Source: Plantago ovata (taxonomy: Eukaryota; Streptophyta; Magnoliopsida; Lamiales; Plantaginaceae). Taken from it: a DNA stretch of 64,000 nt. The position numbers and the translations under genes were made by a program. Shown one piece after another: positions 1-12,205 of this stretch. The notes below the pieces were generated by a model that was not told the DNA's origin, did no database searches, and worked only from the letters and a program-made list of their open reading frames with translations. The stretch's first letter is position 1, and each line of letters starts with the position of its first letter. The stretch is taken from contig CM051458.1 in the NCBI GenBank assembly GCA_028274465.1, forward strand, positions 83,658,085-83,722,084. The letters are read 5' to 3'.

Positions 1-2660
1 TTACTTAATAATAATAAATAAATATTTTGAATTTTTTTTTATTGAATTTTTTATCCATATAGTCAAATTTTATTGTAAAATTAGAGATTTTTATTAAATT
101 AATGACCAATGTAACTAAATTTTATTTTAAAATTTGCTTATCTAACATTTAACATTAATAAACAATATTGGGTAGGGCACACATTAAATTTATTTTGAAA
201 ATACAAATATATATATATTTTTTACATTAAAATACATTAAAAAAAAAGTTTGAAATTTGGTGGGGACGAGTAGGGCCACCTACCCACCCCAAGGGTAGCT
301 TCGCCCCTGGTTTTAACTGAAGATCGTGGCTCTCTATGTTTTATGTCAATTGACGAAAAGATTAGGTTATGTATTTGGAATATATGTCCAATACGCTCAA
401 GCAATATGTATCCTATGCTTTAGAACAGTCTACTACTCGCTTGGTTTCGACTACGAACCAATGCAAAGTTGTAACCTTTTTGAATGCCGTTTAAGTAATC
501 TAATGAAGTTTTCTACGTTTGAATGTGATATATATACGTTATTGTTAGTCTACATTTGATTCCGAATTAATCCTAAATCGTACCGAAAAATTAATATTTG
601 AACTATTATGAAAGTGCAAATCTTATATTTTTATAATATAATTTCCAAATTAATTTTTGATATGAATTAATTCGCAGTCAAATGAAGACTAAAAAAAATT
701 AACAAAATCAAATGGAAAGCCTATACAAGGAGGGAGGAAGTACTATATAGTGGCAACCTGCTACTTTATATACTGGACAATGACTATATCGAATTTATAT
801 ATTGTATGATGGCTACCTGTCCAATTTATATACTTCGGTTCAGTTGATTTGTTGATTGGATCTTACGCGTGAGTCATACGTGCCGAAGTGGTTGACACAT
901 ATGAACACATGTCACCACCAAGTTTAATTTGGGATATCTTCAGAATTAGAATTAAAAGAAAATATAAATTATTTGAAAAATACTATGGGACCCACCCATA
1001 TTAATTCTAATAAATAATTAAAGAAGAAACAAATATATTATAACATATAAAGGAAGAAACAAATCATTATATTCTCACAATATAATTTTATAAATTACGT
1101 TTTCGGTATGATTTGGGATTAAAATGAGGTTAAATGTCATAAGAAAATGTCAACAGAATTCCAAATGTGAAGCTTTTAGTGGGATGGAGGAAGTATTATT
1201 TATGAGCTTATAAAAAACTTAGCATGTATATATATATAGTTCCTTCAACAATTTTACAGAAGGGTAAATAATAGCTCTCTATACCTCGCAATCAAGTCAA
1301 GGTTCCATATACCATACTATTCATTTAAAGACGTTCATTGCTTGAGATAGTTGGAGATATGACCTAGTCAAGCTCTATAATATCTTTTAGTATCAATGAT
1401 CTGTGCCCATAGATTCTTCTTTATAAACTTCAAAACGATACTACAAAAAACAAATGAAGTTTCCAAACCTTCCATATAAACTTCAAAACTCTCCAAGTTC
1501 CATCGACATAATAAGTGAAGCATGACGGTAGCTATATTGATATCCAAGAGAGTCACTATGAGACTCAGTATGCCTTACAGGGGAGTTTAATTTTTTTTTC
1601 ATTTGATATTGCCAGTGCTACGGCGGAGAGTTTAAAATTCAACATGCCCAAAAAATCATATAATGAACAAGAATGTATGTCCAACAATATGGATAAGGAG
1701 GATGCTCAGGACTCCATACGTCCAAGAGAGGGACTTACGACATATTAATTTTAATAGTGACATGTGTCATTCGAGAAAAAAATGACGGTCAAAATATGAT
1801 TTACTAGTAACTAAATCCATCTTACAAAACTTTATCCAATTTCCATTTGTAGGTGTCTCATAAAACTTTATTTATTTCCTAAAATGGAAGCTACCCCATT
1901 TATTAAAAACATGATTTATTACACTATATTACGACCCTGCCACTATATTATAGTTTAACAACTCTATTTCATTAAAAATTAACATACCTCACTAACTTTA
2001 TACCTATTCCATTTCATTAATAACTTCTTTTTTCGGTCAACAACTTTCATGTTTGGCCGCACATTACTCTTAAATTATACGATGCAATTTTTTTTAAAGT
2101 TATATAATTAAAGTTCATAAGTTAAGTTAGTAGTATTTTTATTTTATTTTATCTATATAATTTAGGTGTCATATATGGATTAAACATGACTGACGTCGTT
2201 ATGTAATAATTTTTTTTATACGGAAGTATGTAATAAAATAAGATAGACCTATTATTATTATTCGTCTGATGGATTAATTTGTAAGTATAATTTGGAAATG
2301 GATAATTAGCAGTATTAGTTTTAGTTCTGGAATTTCAGTATTTCAATGGCTAATAATCTTTTGTTTTTTCTTTTGCTTCATGTAAAGAAAGTTCGAGAGT
2401 TGGGACATGTGACTACTTAATACTGGATGTTAGTTGTTTTGAATTGATTCTCCTTATTCCTTGCCAATTCATTGTTTGAGGATGTTGATCATCAAAATAG
2501 ACTACAAGATATATAAACTCATCTTGTCCATAGGAAATGGGAACTTTAACGATCAGATGTAGAGAGCTGTGAGAATCTAGCCGTGCTAATAGTGGATGCC
2601 ATCGAAGGAGCGATAAAGTTATTTATTTATATATTTAAAGCTCTACTTTATAAGTTTTGT
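1..2660. other. AT-rich intergenic DNA
   Basis: No coding stretch with recognisable protein similarity or plausible splice structure was found. A short GC-rich patch at about 255-310 (alternating runs of G and C around 'cttcgcccctgg') looks like a decayed repeat similar in style to the one near 8870-8990, but no termini could be defined. Confidence 0.6.
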
Positions 2661-2669
2661 GTCTCTAAC

Positions 2670-3480
2670 TTTTATGCATTATTTTACATATTTTGAAAGG
2701 TAAATAGGGAGAAAGCAATATAATGCTTAGATTTTATTTTCCGTTATTTTCCTTACTGCCTAATGATTCCATGTTTGTTGGTGTTGATTTGTGCTCAGAT
2801 TTTTAGTTTTGGATTATCCTCCGTTAATGTATAAATTTATTTTTGCTATTTGTTTTCGGTTCATTCTCCGTATTACTTCCTGTTGATTCCTCGTTGTTGA
2901 TGATGATGTTGATGCTCAGATTTTTAGTTTTGCATCATCCTCCGTTAATGATGAATTCAAATTGCACCTTTTTATTCTAGATAAGTGGATCCGTTATCGC
3001 ACCGCCAAAGCTTTACTTTACAATGGTAGCTAGAGGGAAGATCGAATTAATTAACAACCAACTCTAACTAATGTTACGGATAATTGATCCGCATGGTTTT
3101 CGGGAGCTCTAGTAAGTGAGCTAGATGGATTATCTCGAAATGCTGATCTCTCCTTCAGCATTCATTAGTAGATTGGGATGGAGAATAAAGTAAAAGCCAC
3201 ATTCCTTTGATGAATTTATTTCTGCCATTTATTTTCAGTTGATTATCCTTATTACTTTCTTCATGTTGATTCCTTGTCGTCGTGGTTGTTGTTATTGATG
3301 CTCGTATTTTCAGTTTTGCATTACCCTCCGTTAATGTATGGATTTATTTCTTCTATTTGTTATCCATTGATTCTCTTTATTACTCCTTGTTGATTCCTTG
3401 TTTGACGACAACGATGATGCTTATATTTTTTAGTGTTACATTATCCTCCGTGTTATTCATATGTTCATTGATTGAATTAG
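2670..3480 (+). repeat. Diverged direct repeats of about 120 bp upstream of the germin-like gene
   Basis: A unit containing 'tgctcagatttttagttttg', then 'cctccgttaatg', then a T-rich stretch ending 'tgttgattccttgttg' recurs with starts near 2792, 2913, 3299 and 3418. The spacing is 121 bp within the first pair and 119 bp within the second. The pairs are separated by about 270 bp of unrelated DNA containing part of one unit's tail (near 3200-3290). Open frames here have no family similarity, so I treat this as non-coding repeat DNA. Whether it affects the germin-like gene 330 bp downstream is unknown. Confidence 0.75.
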
Positions 3481-3731
3481 TTGTCAAAGCGTATACGTGA
3501 GAAATTGAAAAAGATAATCATCATCACTAAATAAATCATTAACTTAATTGTGAAACTGGAATTAAGGTTGTAATGAACAAAGTCTTGGAAATCAGTAAGC
3601 AAGGAAGTTTTCCTAATAGTTATGATTCACTGATTGTGTGATTAAAAGTAGGAAAACGTAGAATATAGAGTATCTACAAAATATAACTTTTGTGTGATTG
3701 ATATTCCCATTTATTTGCAGAAAACCGACCC

Positions 3732-3739
3732 TATAAATA
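3732..3739 (+). promoter_or_regulatory. TATA box of the germin-like gene
   Basis: The octamer TATAAATA lies 68 bp before the ATG at 3807. That spacing would place transcription start near 3765 and give a leader of roughly 40 bases, normal for a plant class II promoter. Confidence 0.6.
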
Positions 3740-3806
3740 TGTTGCTTAATCATCATATTCAACACATCCAATTACAAGTTGCATTCTTGAGAAATCAACT
3801 TCAAAA

Positions 3807-4595
3807 ATGGCAAAGTCTATTATTCTGTCCATGTTCATTTTAGCCATCAGTTCCTTGTGCATTGCATTTGCCTTTGAGCCTATCTATCAAGATTTCTGTG
3901 TTGCTGATCTCAATGCTCCAGGTAAATCTTCATGACTCATCAACCTTTTTAGTTGTTTTCATTATTTATATATATCTAGTGAAAATATGGAGTGGACTAA
4001 AATTTCATTTTTCATATTTTGTTTTAATAGTTAGCGCGAGTGGACCGGCCTGCAAGAACCCGGCAACGGCCAAAGCTGATGATTTCTTCTTTAGTGGGTT
4101 CCAACTACCTGCTAACACATCGAATAGATATAGAGCCGGAATAGTCCCCGTCACAATTAAAGAAATGCCAGGACTCAATGCTCTAGGCATTACACTAGGA
4201 CGTGCTGATTTAGGTCTGGGGGACTATTCCCTCCTCACATTCACCCTAGAGGTACTGAAATCGTTACTGTTCTAGAAGGTTCGCTTGAAGTTGGATTTGT
4301 AACGAGCAGTCCAAGTTACACTCACTTCACTAAGACCGTTGAGAAAGGTGGGGTTTTTGTGACACCACCCGGTCTTGTTCACTATGTCTACAATGCTGGG
4401 AAGGGGCATGTGGTTGCTATTGTCGCGTGGAACAGCCAGGATCTTGGAGGACTCACATTGCTTCCACGTGCAATTTTTGGCTCTAGGCCCGATATTGACA
4501 CTCGTTATCTTGCCAAGTCGTTTTTGCTTGGCCGGAAAGTGATGGCAGAGACTCAAGCCAAGTTCAACAAATTAACCTGGCATAAGCTTGGCTAA
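3807..4595 (+). pseudogene. Germin-like protein (ABP19/20 type cupin), one frameshift
   Basis: Two exons: 3807-3921 and 4031-4595, split by a 109-bp GT-AG intron (phase 1). Exon 1 encodes a hydrophobic signal peptide (MAKSIILSMFILAISS...) followed by YQDFCVADLNAP, the usual mature N-terminus of apoplastic germin-like proteins. Exon 2 continues with a second conserved Cys (GPACKNP), a DDFFFSGF motif and an NTS glycosylation site. The germin box HIHPRGTE, which holds the metal-binding histidines and glutamate, and the later metal histidine in PPGLVHYVYNAG are present. They are read in a different frame from the first half. The shift lies at 4211-4222 and equals a one-base loss just before GGLFPPH. 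As given, translation stops at 4273-4275. Everything else is well conserved and a good TATA box lies upstream, so this is either a recent pseudogene or an assembly error. Confidence 0.85.
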
Positions 4596-4884
4596 TCAGC
4601 TTGCTTATATATTTCCATTTTTCCCATGATCATATTAAATTAAATTAAACATACCAAATCCCATGCTTGTAGTCAAATAACATAATTAATTAGTTTAGGA
4701 CATATTATGGTACAAATTGAGGAATATAATTGATGAAAAAGGTATACAAAAACAACATAACATTAAATGATTGAATTTAAGAAATCTTACCACTATAAAT
4801 TAGCTAGGTTACAAATAGTTTTCCTGATTTTATTACTACACTATACTGTTCTTCCAAATTTGACACTGAAATGGATAATTCTGC

Positions 4885-5115
4885 TATCTTATCTACTCTC
4901 ATGCATTGTACACTTCCTCTGCCTACGGTTCTCCTCCCCTCCAAGATTTCTGCGTTGCCCATCCAAACGGCTCCCATCAGGTGGGTGGTTTGATTATGCG
5001 TGCAGATTTATCCAAAGGCAGAGCTTTTAAAAAGTTTTGTTTAAAATTGTATAATTGTAATGTACTATACTTTCATCGAGTTTATTATTTTTTTGTTGCA
5101 GTATTTTGCTAGTGG
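4885..5115 (+). pseudogene. Germin-like gene remnant (exon 1 and decayed flank)
   Basis: Around 4906-4975 the plus strand reads ...SPPLQDFCVAHPNGS, matching the mature N-terminus of germin-like proteins (consensus PLQDFCVAD). Further on, 'ttgcag' followed by a short FASGL-like peptide near 5100-5125 may be the start of exon 2, but a stop follows at once. No germin box or cupin barrel can be read. It is about 300 bp downstream of the other germin-like gene in the same orientation, suggesting a decayed tandem duplicate. Confidence 0.55.
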
Positions 5116-5347
5116 ATTGGCCTGAAATATGTTTTGAATCTGGACTGGTCAATCTGGGTCAATTGGTGTCCGAAGGCCTCTCCAAGTCGAGATGACAAAT
5201 ATTTGCACCACATTACTAGATTATTCATCACTTACGAATTAGCTATTATCCACGTGTACCTACAAATTACAAATCAACAGGTTATCTGCCGGTGAAAGCA
5301 TTGGTTAACCACGTCCATTTCACCTAATAACACTAACACTAACATAC

Positions 5348-5394
5348 AATGCCGGTGAATTCTGATGGCTTAATTAAATCAATGTTGTCGTTAA
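5348..5394. repeat. 47-bp segment identical to the captured ADF intron
   Basis: This segment, beginning aatgccggtgaattctg, is identical base for base to 12125-12171, which lies in the intron before the actin-depolymerizing-factor exon inside the 11.1-13.3 kb transposon. Here the match stops exactly where the CACTA terminus (5395) begins. In the other copy the sequence runs on into the ADF acceptor site. Confidence 0.9.
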
Positions 5395-6030
5395 CACTAC
5401 AAGAAAACAGCTAAATAGCAACCACTTTTAGCAACCGATCGATCGGTTGCTAAAATTAGCGACCGATCGGTACTTTAGCGACCGATGGGAGCATTTAGCG
5501 ACGGATTGGATAAATCGCCTTAGAGCGGCTGGGACTTTAGCGACGGATGACTTATCCGTCGATATTTCCGTCGCTATTTAGCAATGGGCCCATTGCTATA
5601 TTAGCGACGGATGCCACCATCCGTTGAAATTATTCAAGATTTTTTAATATTTTTTTTGGCCGGTCAATGCAGTAGCAACGGATGACTCCATCCGTCGCTA
5701 ATATATATTTAAAAAAAAAAATAAACAAGCTCAGCGACGGATGGATATCCGTCGCTAATATAGCGACCGATCGCTATTTTAGCGACGGATAACCATCCGT
5801 CGCTGAGCTTGATAACATTGTCTTCTCCCCTTGCTCAGCGGCAGAACACACACAAACACACACAAACCGATTCAACGCGGCTCCATTTTCTCCTCCCTTA
5901 TTTTCTTCGTTTCTTCACCATTTCAATCAATATTATAGTCATTTCGAAACTCTTCCATTAAGGAACAAGTGTAGCTATTCAATTGCGTGATTATTTCCCC
6001 ATTTCTTCCGCAATCAAAGGTATATATTTC
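5395..6030 (+). mobile_element. Solo/truncated CACTA (En/Spm) transposon end
   Basis: It begins CACTACAAGAAAACAG, the standard CACTA terminus. Dense subterminal repeats of the agcgacggat / atccgtcgct type follow in both orientations up to about 5805. They are the same motifs as in the complete element at 27466-31340. The terminal sequence plus 'agctaaatag' best matches that element's right-hand (promoter-side) end. From 5820 to 6020 a CT-rich leader-like stretch ends in a possible splice donor (aaaggtatat), resembling the start of the transposon transcription unit. No opposite terminus (TTTCTTGTAGTG) or 3-bp target duplication is visible before the next gene, so the right boundary is a guess and the element is a truncated end. 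Confidence 0.8.
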
Positions 6031-6887
6031 GAACCTAACTTGTCTAAATTTTAGTATTCTTCATTTTTTTTTCAATTCATTGAATTGTATGCATAAATGA
6101 TGGTATATAATGAAATTGTAATGGTTCAATTATTAAAAAATATTAGTAAACGTTACTACATGAGTTTAGATAAGTTTAAAAAATGATATAATTAGAATTC
6201 TTTTCAAATTTATTTATATCTATCACGACTTTATAGTAATAAAATAGTGGCACATTTATCACAAAATGTTTATGAAATCTAATCTAGCACGACTTTAAAA
6301 TATCAAAACCCAGAAAAATCTAGTCACGTGAGTAATGCCCATGGCACGTGATATAAGTTCGTGCCCATCGTGGATTGGTTAATTATGATCTCATCCTTAT
6401 AGAGAACGACAAGAGATAATATCGATTCAGCTCGCAAAACCCCAATTTTTACAGAGTGCCCACCCAATTTCCGTTGATTTTCCCTCTCTTTTCATTCCCT
6501 TTTCCTCTTTTTCTGCACCACAATTACAGTTTCAAATCCAACAACCAACCCTTTCTCTCTCTCTCTCTCTCTGCCCATCTACTCTTCGTTCGTCTCAGGT
6601 GCGTTTACTCAACCAAAATTCAATCGCCTTTTATTTCTGTATGTATGTAGTATATTTTAACAGAAATTGGAAACCCATGTTGCCAACTTGAAGTCTTTCT
6701 TTATTGCACACAAACTATTGAGTATTATTAGATTCCCAAACTAAAACTCTCGGTATATGCAATTTAGAACTAGCTCTAGTTTTTGTTTTTTTTAGTTTAA
6801 TTGATTGGTGTGTATTTCTTGAAATTCAGCTGTTAATTTGGAGGTTAGGGATTGTGGGTGCTGATTGGGTTGAGTTATTGGAGCTAG

Positions 6888-8126
6888 ATGGATAGTGGGC
6901 TGGTTGTCAGAGGTTTGGATTTCACTAAAAGGAAGAAAAAGTGGATTATTTTGCTGGGATTGGTTGGGTTTTCGAGTTATGGTGCTTATAAGGTGTATCA
7001 TATGCCATCTGTTGCAAGAAGAAGAAAGAGGGTTATGAAACTGTTTGGGTCCCTTCTGTCAATGGCTGAGATGGTTTCGGAGTCGGCCGAGACGGTCTCG
7101 GTTGTGTCTAGGGATTTGAAGGAGTTTCTCAAGTCTGATTCTGATGAGATTCCTAACAGTTTGAGGCAGCTGTCGAAGCTTGCGCGGTCTGAGGAGTTTT
7201 CGGAGTCTGTAGCTCGAGTTACGCAGGCGATGACAGTAGGGATGATGAGGGGTTATAGTGTGGAGAGTGGGAGGTGTGAGGTTCAAGAGGATGATTCGTC
7301 GAGTTTTTCGGATAGGGTGATGGATAAGTTGATGTCGAAGGCGGGGACAGGGTTTGTTTCGGTGATTGTTGGTAGTTTCGCGAGGAATTTGGTGTTGGGG
7401 TTTTATGGTAGTGGGGATTCGGGAGTGTCGGATGAGAAGTCGAGCTCTTCGGGGTGGGTGGATGTGGTTACGGACGGGAGATGTAGAGTGTTGGTGGCTG
7501 ATTGCATCAAGGATTTTGTTAGCACGGCGGTTGCAGTGTATTTGGATAGAACGATGGATGTTAATGTTTACGATGAGATGTTTTCTGGGTTGACTAATCC
7601 TAAACATCAGACTAAGGTTACTGACCTCTTGGTTTCGCTGTGTAATGGGGCTGTTGAAACTCTTATCAAGACCTCGCATCAAGTGCTGACAGCTTCAAAG
7701 GAATCCGAACCAAGTCATTCTTATTCCTTCATTGACGAGGGTGCAGTATTAAGCTCAAAGAAGATTAAGGATTTTGAGGCTCCAGGAGCGTATCCAAGAA
7801 AAGGGATGAATGGGGCCATTGACCTCCAGAACAGTGGATGGGTTAGTAGTGTCTCCTCTACACTGGCAGTACCAAGCAATCGGAAGTTTGTTCTTGATGT
7901 GACGGGCAGGGTCACTTTTGAAACAGTCAGATCTGTCGCTGAGTTTGTCATGTGGAAAACATCAGATGGGTTCAAAAGAAGTATGAATGTTGTTCATGAT
8001 GAGGTCTTGGAAAGGGGGTTTCAAGTTGTTAGATATGTTGGTGCCAAATCTTATGTTATATTTACTTTAGTTCTTGCATTGTTCTTGCATATGCTGGGTA
8101 GTACCCGAGCTATGTTGCCTGCATAA
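6888..8126 (+). CDS. PHLOEM PROTEIN 2-LIKE A10-like membrane protein
   Basis: Intact single-exon frame of 412 residues. A hydrophobic segment at residues 18-38 ([16 protein letters not shown]), a basic stretch [14 protein letters not shown], and a second hydrophobic segment near residues 392-408 ([15 protein letters not shown]) predict a membrane-anchored protein with a soluble middle. The sequence matches the plant family databases usually call PHLOEM PROTEIN 2-LIKE A10 (motifs [46 protein letters not shown]). I do not see the classical PP2 lectin fold, so the name should not be read as proof of lectin activity. The leader contains a (CT)n tract at 6553-6572 and a probable intron at 6599-6829 (GTGCGT...TTCAG). 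The truncated CACTA end lies 0.4-1 kb upstream of the presumed transcription start. The coding sequence shows no damage. Confidence 0.85.
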   Translation: MDSGLVVRGLDFTKRKKKWIILLGLVGFSSYGAYKVYHMPSVARRRKRVMKLFGSLLSMAEMVSESAETVSVVSRDLKEFLKSDSDEIPNSLRQLSKLARSEEFSESVARVTQAMTVGMMRGYSVESGRCEVQEDDSSSFSDRVMDKLMSKAGTGFVSVIVGSFARNLVLGFYGSGDSGVSDEKSSSSGWVDVVTDGRCRVLVADCIKDFVSTAVAVYLDRTMDVNVYDEMFSGLTNPKHQTKVTDLLVSLCNGAVETLIKTSHQVLTASKESEPSHSYSFIDEGAVLSSKKIKDFEAPGAYPRKGMNGAIDLQNSGWVSSVSSTLAVPSNRKFVLDVTGRVTFETVRSVAEFVMWKTSDGFKRSMNVVHDEVLERGFQVVRYVGAKSYVIFTLVLALFLHMLGSTRAMLPA

Positions 8127-9350
8127 AGCGAACAATGTCTTGTTTATGATGCTCAATGGGAAGATGAGATGTTATGAATATGCATTAGTCATTCACCATT
8201 GAAGTTCGATTTTTTAGCTTTAGACTTGCATGGGTTCAGACTTCAGAGTAAAAGCCCTTTGTGTACATTTTGGCTTTTATCTGGACATTATACCGAAAGA
8301 CAATTGCATAATCTGATGGTACTGCATGTGTACTGAGAGATAAGCTGCTGGAGGACTTTTTAGTGCAAAGAAAGAAGTGAAGCAGTTGAGTTCTCTGATG
8401 CTACCATGCGGTTAGGCTAAATAGCAATGTTAATGTGGTACCCTACCAATTAGAACACAGGTGTCATTCTCTATTTGTCAGGACTATAAGTCTGTTGCTC
8501 TTTATCAGTGAATTGTATAATGTAGAATCATTTACACTTTGTCCTGTGCTATGTGATGAATATGAATTTCCGATGTCTTATGAAGTACTTATACTAGCTG
8601 AAATACTTTTACTTATTATGAAATGTTTTTTGCTTTCCTGATTATCTAGAAAACGTGAATATGGGCTCCAAGATGCATGCATGTGTATGCTACAGCCATA
8701 GATCATAGCTCAATTTTTTCATTATGGTTTGAGACTGAAGCATCACAGCTGTTTTCTTTTTTCTTTTCCACTTCTATGGCTTCAGTATTCTGTAACCACA
8801 GAAAAGTTGTGTGAACCATAATCTTAAAACCTGCATCATCTAGTTTTCCTTTGAACAATTATCGGCGGATCCAGGATTTGAAGTTGGGGGTGGGGGGGGG
8901 GGTGGAATTCTAAAAAATCAAGAATATTACCTAAAAAAAATTTTTTTTTTGAAATTTTAGGAGGGGCAAACACCCCAGAATGCCCACCCCTGTCTGTGAC
9001 TACTGTTTTGCCGATGCTGGAGTATATTTTTTACCAGCAAATCTCTTTCATCCTTGACTATGAGCTCTTTGTTGTCTGAATCTGAGTTAATATTATTCAG
9101 TGCAAAATTTACCTGCGCGGCTTTTGCGAATTTTGTAGAAGAAAAAAGGAAAAAGTTTGACAGGAGACATGAGGCCAAGTAAACTGCATCCATAGTGGAT
9201 TTTGGAACTCAGTTTAAATAGAAAATCTGAACATCTTTCTGCACATTCATATCATGCAGTATTGCAGTATGCATGTTTGAGCCCTGAAGACTGGTTGGCG
9301 TAACATATTCGGAACCAAAATATACAAACACCATTAATTTGGGAAAAAGT
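8127..9350. other. 3' flank of the PP2-A10-like gene with a decayed repeat
   Basis: No gene seen. Around 8860-8990 a segment starting 'ggcggatccaggattt', with G-runs and ending 'cacccctgtctgtgac', resembles common decayed plant repeat ends, but no target duplication could be defined. The rest is probably 3' untranslated and intergenic DNA. Confidence 0.5.
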
Positions 9351-9351
9351 A

Positions 9352-9945
9352 TAGTACTACCTGTAGCATAGTAAACACAGTTTGAATGACTGTTAGTACG
9401 AGTAGCACAAGACCAACAGAATAAGGCAGATAGTTGCGTCTCAGATTCGTCAATCATATGTTTCTGCCTTTCACTCTCTGGAAAATATCACCATAAACAA
9501 AGAGATGACCAGATCATGCTGCAAGCTGTTCATTTTATCAAGTCCATCTGGAAGATTGCGCCGTTATTTTCTCTTAGATACAGCATGTCATACTTGCGCG
9601 TATTAATTGCACGATGAACACCAACATGTCTATGAAATCAGATGAATTAAGGGTGAAGGCTCTGAGTAGCATCTGCGCGCCTCTTGTTCCAGCTGTTTAA
9701 TAGCTGAAGTAAACATTTCATCATTCAAATCCTTATTCTGCTGAAGAAGTAAGTGTTTGTAAAGAGACTTGTGCTCTTCCAACATTATTAGATTAGGATT
9801 TCCCCGGTGCCCGGTGGTAAGGGCCAATGGATATGACCTCTGGATCATACGCCTTTTCGTTTATGCTAAGAAGATGACTGTGTACTCTGTAGATCGTGCA
9901 GCGTGGTTGTTCGTTGGTTTCCTGGTTTTCCACTAAAGTAATTAG
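9352..9945 (-). pseudogene. DUF247 gene copy A, internally deleted
   Basis: On the minus strand this matches the intact DUF247 gene at 19788-21252 in two blocks. The N-terminal block (about 9500-9945) covers RCTIYR..HL, IGPYHRG, MLEEHKSLYKHLLLQQNKDLNDEMF and the following ARRCYSEP-like region. The other block (about 9352-9500) is the C-terminal transmembrane tail. Roughly 850 bp of the intact gene, including its intron, is missing between them, and there are additional frame breaks. The true start codon region is absent because homology ends at about 9930 and passes into DNA shared with the F-box promoter. It is clearly non-functional. Confidence 0.85.
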
Positions 9946-10101
9946 AAGACACGTGTTTTGTTATAATCTACACTTTCTCTTAAACAGTATAGTAGCTGTA
10001 GCCTGTAGCCCTGTATTATTAGAGTGGTAAATTAAGAACCCAAATTACAGAACCTAAATTCATCAACAAAAAAGAAAATTCCCTCACGGAAGAAGATCGA
10101 A

Positions 10102-10583
10102 ATGAGCAGTACATAACAATTGTTACATTTCCAGGCCTGCATGAAGATGTTCTGAGAATCCTTCCTGACGATATAGTTCCAGATATACTTGTAAGGCTCC
10201 TTGTCAAATCTCTCTTAAGGTTCAAAACCCATCTCGAAAGGTATAAAAAAGATACAAACTTCACTCACTACAACATCATCTCCACCAGAATGACTGATAT
10301 CAATATCTACGTGTATTCTCTGCGGTCCATTTTGTATGAACAATCTACTCAATATGACTTTTCCTGTGCTTGTTCTCGTTCTATGGATATTGTGGGTTGT
10401 TGCAATGGACTGTGTTGAAATTTTTTTGTCATCTATGGACCAAATGGAAGTTTTAGATTTCCACGCATATGCAACTTGCCCAAATTAGAGGACTCATGCC
10501 TCTACAATGCCCTTGAGCTTGATGCACATGTCAATGTCCAAAGTTTAGTCTCACTTTTTCCACGTGGGGGACTAAATGAGTAA
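10102..10583 (+). pseudogene. F-box gene copy A, internally deleted
   Basis: Close relative of the F-box gene at 13341-14507. It keeps the F-box start (LPDDIVPDILVRLLVKSLLRF), where the frame stays open through KSLLRF, unlike copy B. It then lacks about 45 bp of the F-box and, after VGCCNGL, roughly 600 bp of the associated beta-propeller-like domain. It rejoins at 'ctatggaccaaatgg' and ends at the equivalent TAA (10581-10583). Its first codons also contain a stop. Upstream DNA is shared with copy B (compare 9930-10100 with 10945-11090 plus 13287-13340), except that copy A lacks the 2.2-kb transposon, so it is an exact empty site. Confidence 0.85.
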
Positions 10584-12205
10584 AACCAGGTAAAACTCTA
10601 TTAATAGTTTATGTTAATTTGGATGTTCTTGAATCATGTTATTATGTAATCATGTTATCTTTATAATAATTTATCATAGTGTAAAATTAATGGAAAGTCA
10701 CAGTTGAAATCTATTAATCGAAAAAATTGAAATAAGACAGTTCTGTTCTAGCGGAATGAAGAAGTTTATTTATTACCGTAATCCAATCAACTTATCTATT
10801 TGACCTGTGTCAATCCGGTTGAAACCTCGGAAATAGCCATTTCCGTTCTAAACTATATGCAGCATAGGTGGTTCAACAAGTCATAAACGGCACATGTGGT
10901 TTAACAAGTCATAAACGAACGGCACGTCCGTTTTTTACCATTACTTACATCTGGTTTTCCACTAAAGTAATTAGGAAACACGTGTTTTGTTATAATCTAC
11001 ACGTGGAATGTGATTAGCTTCTCTCTTTCTTCTAAACAGTAGCAGCCTGTATTAGAAGAGTGGTAAAAACCCCCAAATACAAAACCCTAATGGGGTGTTT
11101 GGTTGGGTGTATTTGCAGTCAAACTGCACCCAAAACGCACCGTTTTTCATACATATGTTGTTTGTTTGTCAATTTAACAATGTGTGTTCTGGCTGGACCG
11201 GTTGAGTCGGAAAAATTGGACCATGTGTTTTGGAGGTCCAAAAACACCTCTTTTTCATACATGCCTTCCCCATGTATGAGAAATCTACATGGTCAAGTGC
11301 ACATAATTAGGGCTTAATAATCACGAAAATGCCACTGGAAAAGAAAAAGGAAAATGCATAATTATCTGAACTTCCTTCTACGTTTGAGAAAGCTGTGAGC
11401 CGGTGAGAATCTGCCGTTCTTGTCGTCTGTCAGATGAGCTAGCCTGAAAACTTGGAATCTGAATCGGAATTCCTTCCTCTTTCTTTCTATCTTTTCCATT
11501 TTGAGTATGGTTGAGTATTGAATTACTATCAGCTTGAGACGACCACCAGCTTACTATCGATTAAGTTGCAGTTGCAGAAACGGCTATGGAGGAATCGAGA
11601 TTTATACTACGTGCGGCCCATCCACTGCGCCACTATTGTCGGCCCCCACCCACCGCCTGCTCTCTCCGAGGTATCTTGTTCAACCCTAACTATTGGGGCT
11701 TTTTAATACTTGGACAGTTTTTTTATGGAATTTTCTTGATTGGTGAAAGATCTATTGTTTGGTGAAGCTTGATTCATCACGAGTTTGTGAATGACTAAAT
11801 TTGTTATTTAGTTCTGTTACGTTTTGGAGTTTTGTTTATCCAATTCCCTGCAGATGTTGTCTCAGATCATTCTTCGTAGTTTGAGCTGTATTTTCTGTGT
11901 AGATTGAGCTGTTAATTAGGTGTTTTATGAATTTCTAATCTCTTTACATGTTTGAGATTTTAGATGAATCATTTGAGAGGAATTGCAGTCGTGATAAGTA
12001 TTTGATGTGTGCTTTTGCTAATTTAAACTCAAATACTATAGCCAGGTTGGCCTTGTTGTGATTTGTTTTCGATTTAGTTTCAGTGCTGAGGTTATGGTTC
12101 ATCGCCGTGATTTCTATGTAATATAATGCCGGTGAATTCTGATGGCTTAATTAAATCAATGTTGTCGTTAATTAAGTGGTGGCCCCGTTGTTATTCTGTT
12201 TGTAG

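Noticed and set aside
7059..7682. 207-codon open frame on the minus strand
   Set aside because: It is the antisense shadow of the intact PP2-A10-like coding sequence, is rich in Arg/His/Ile as expected for such shadows, and has no leader or family similarity.
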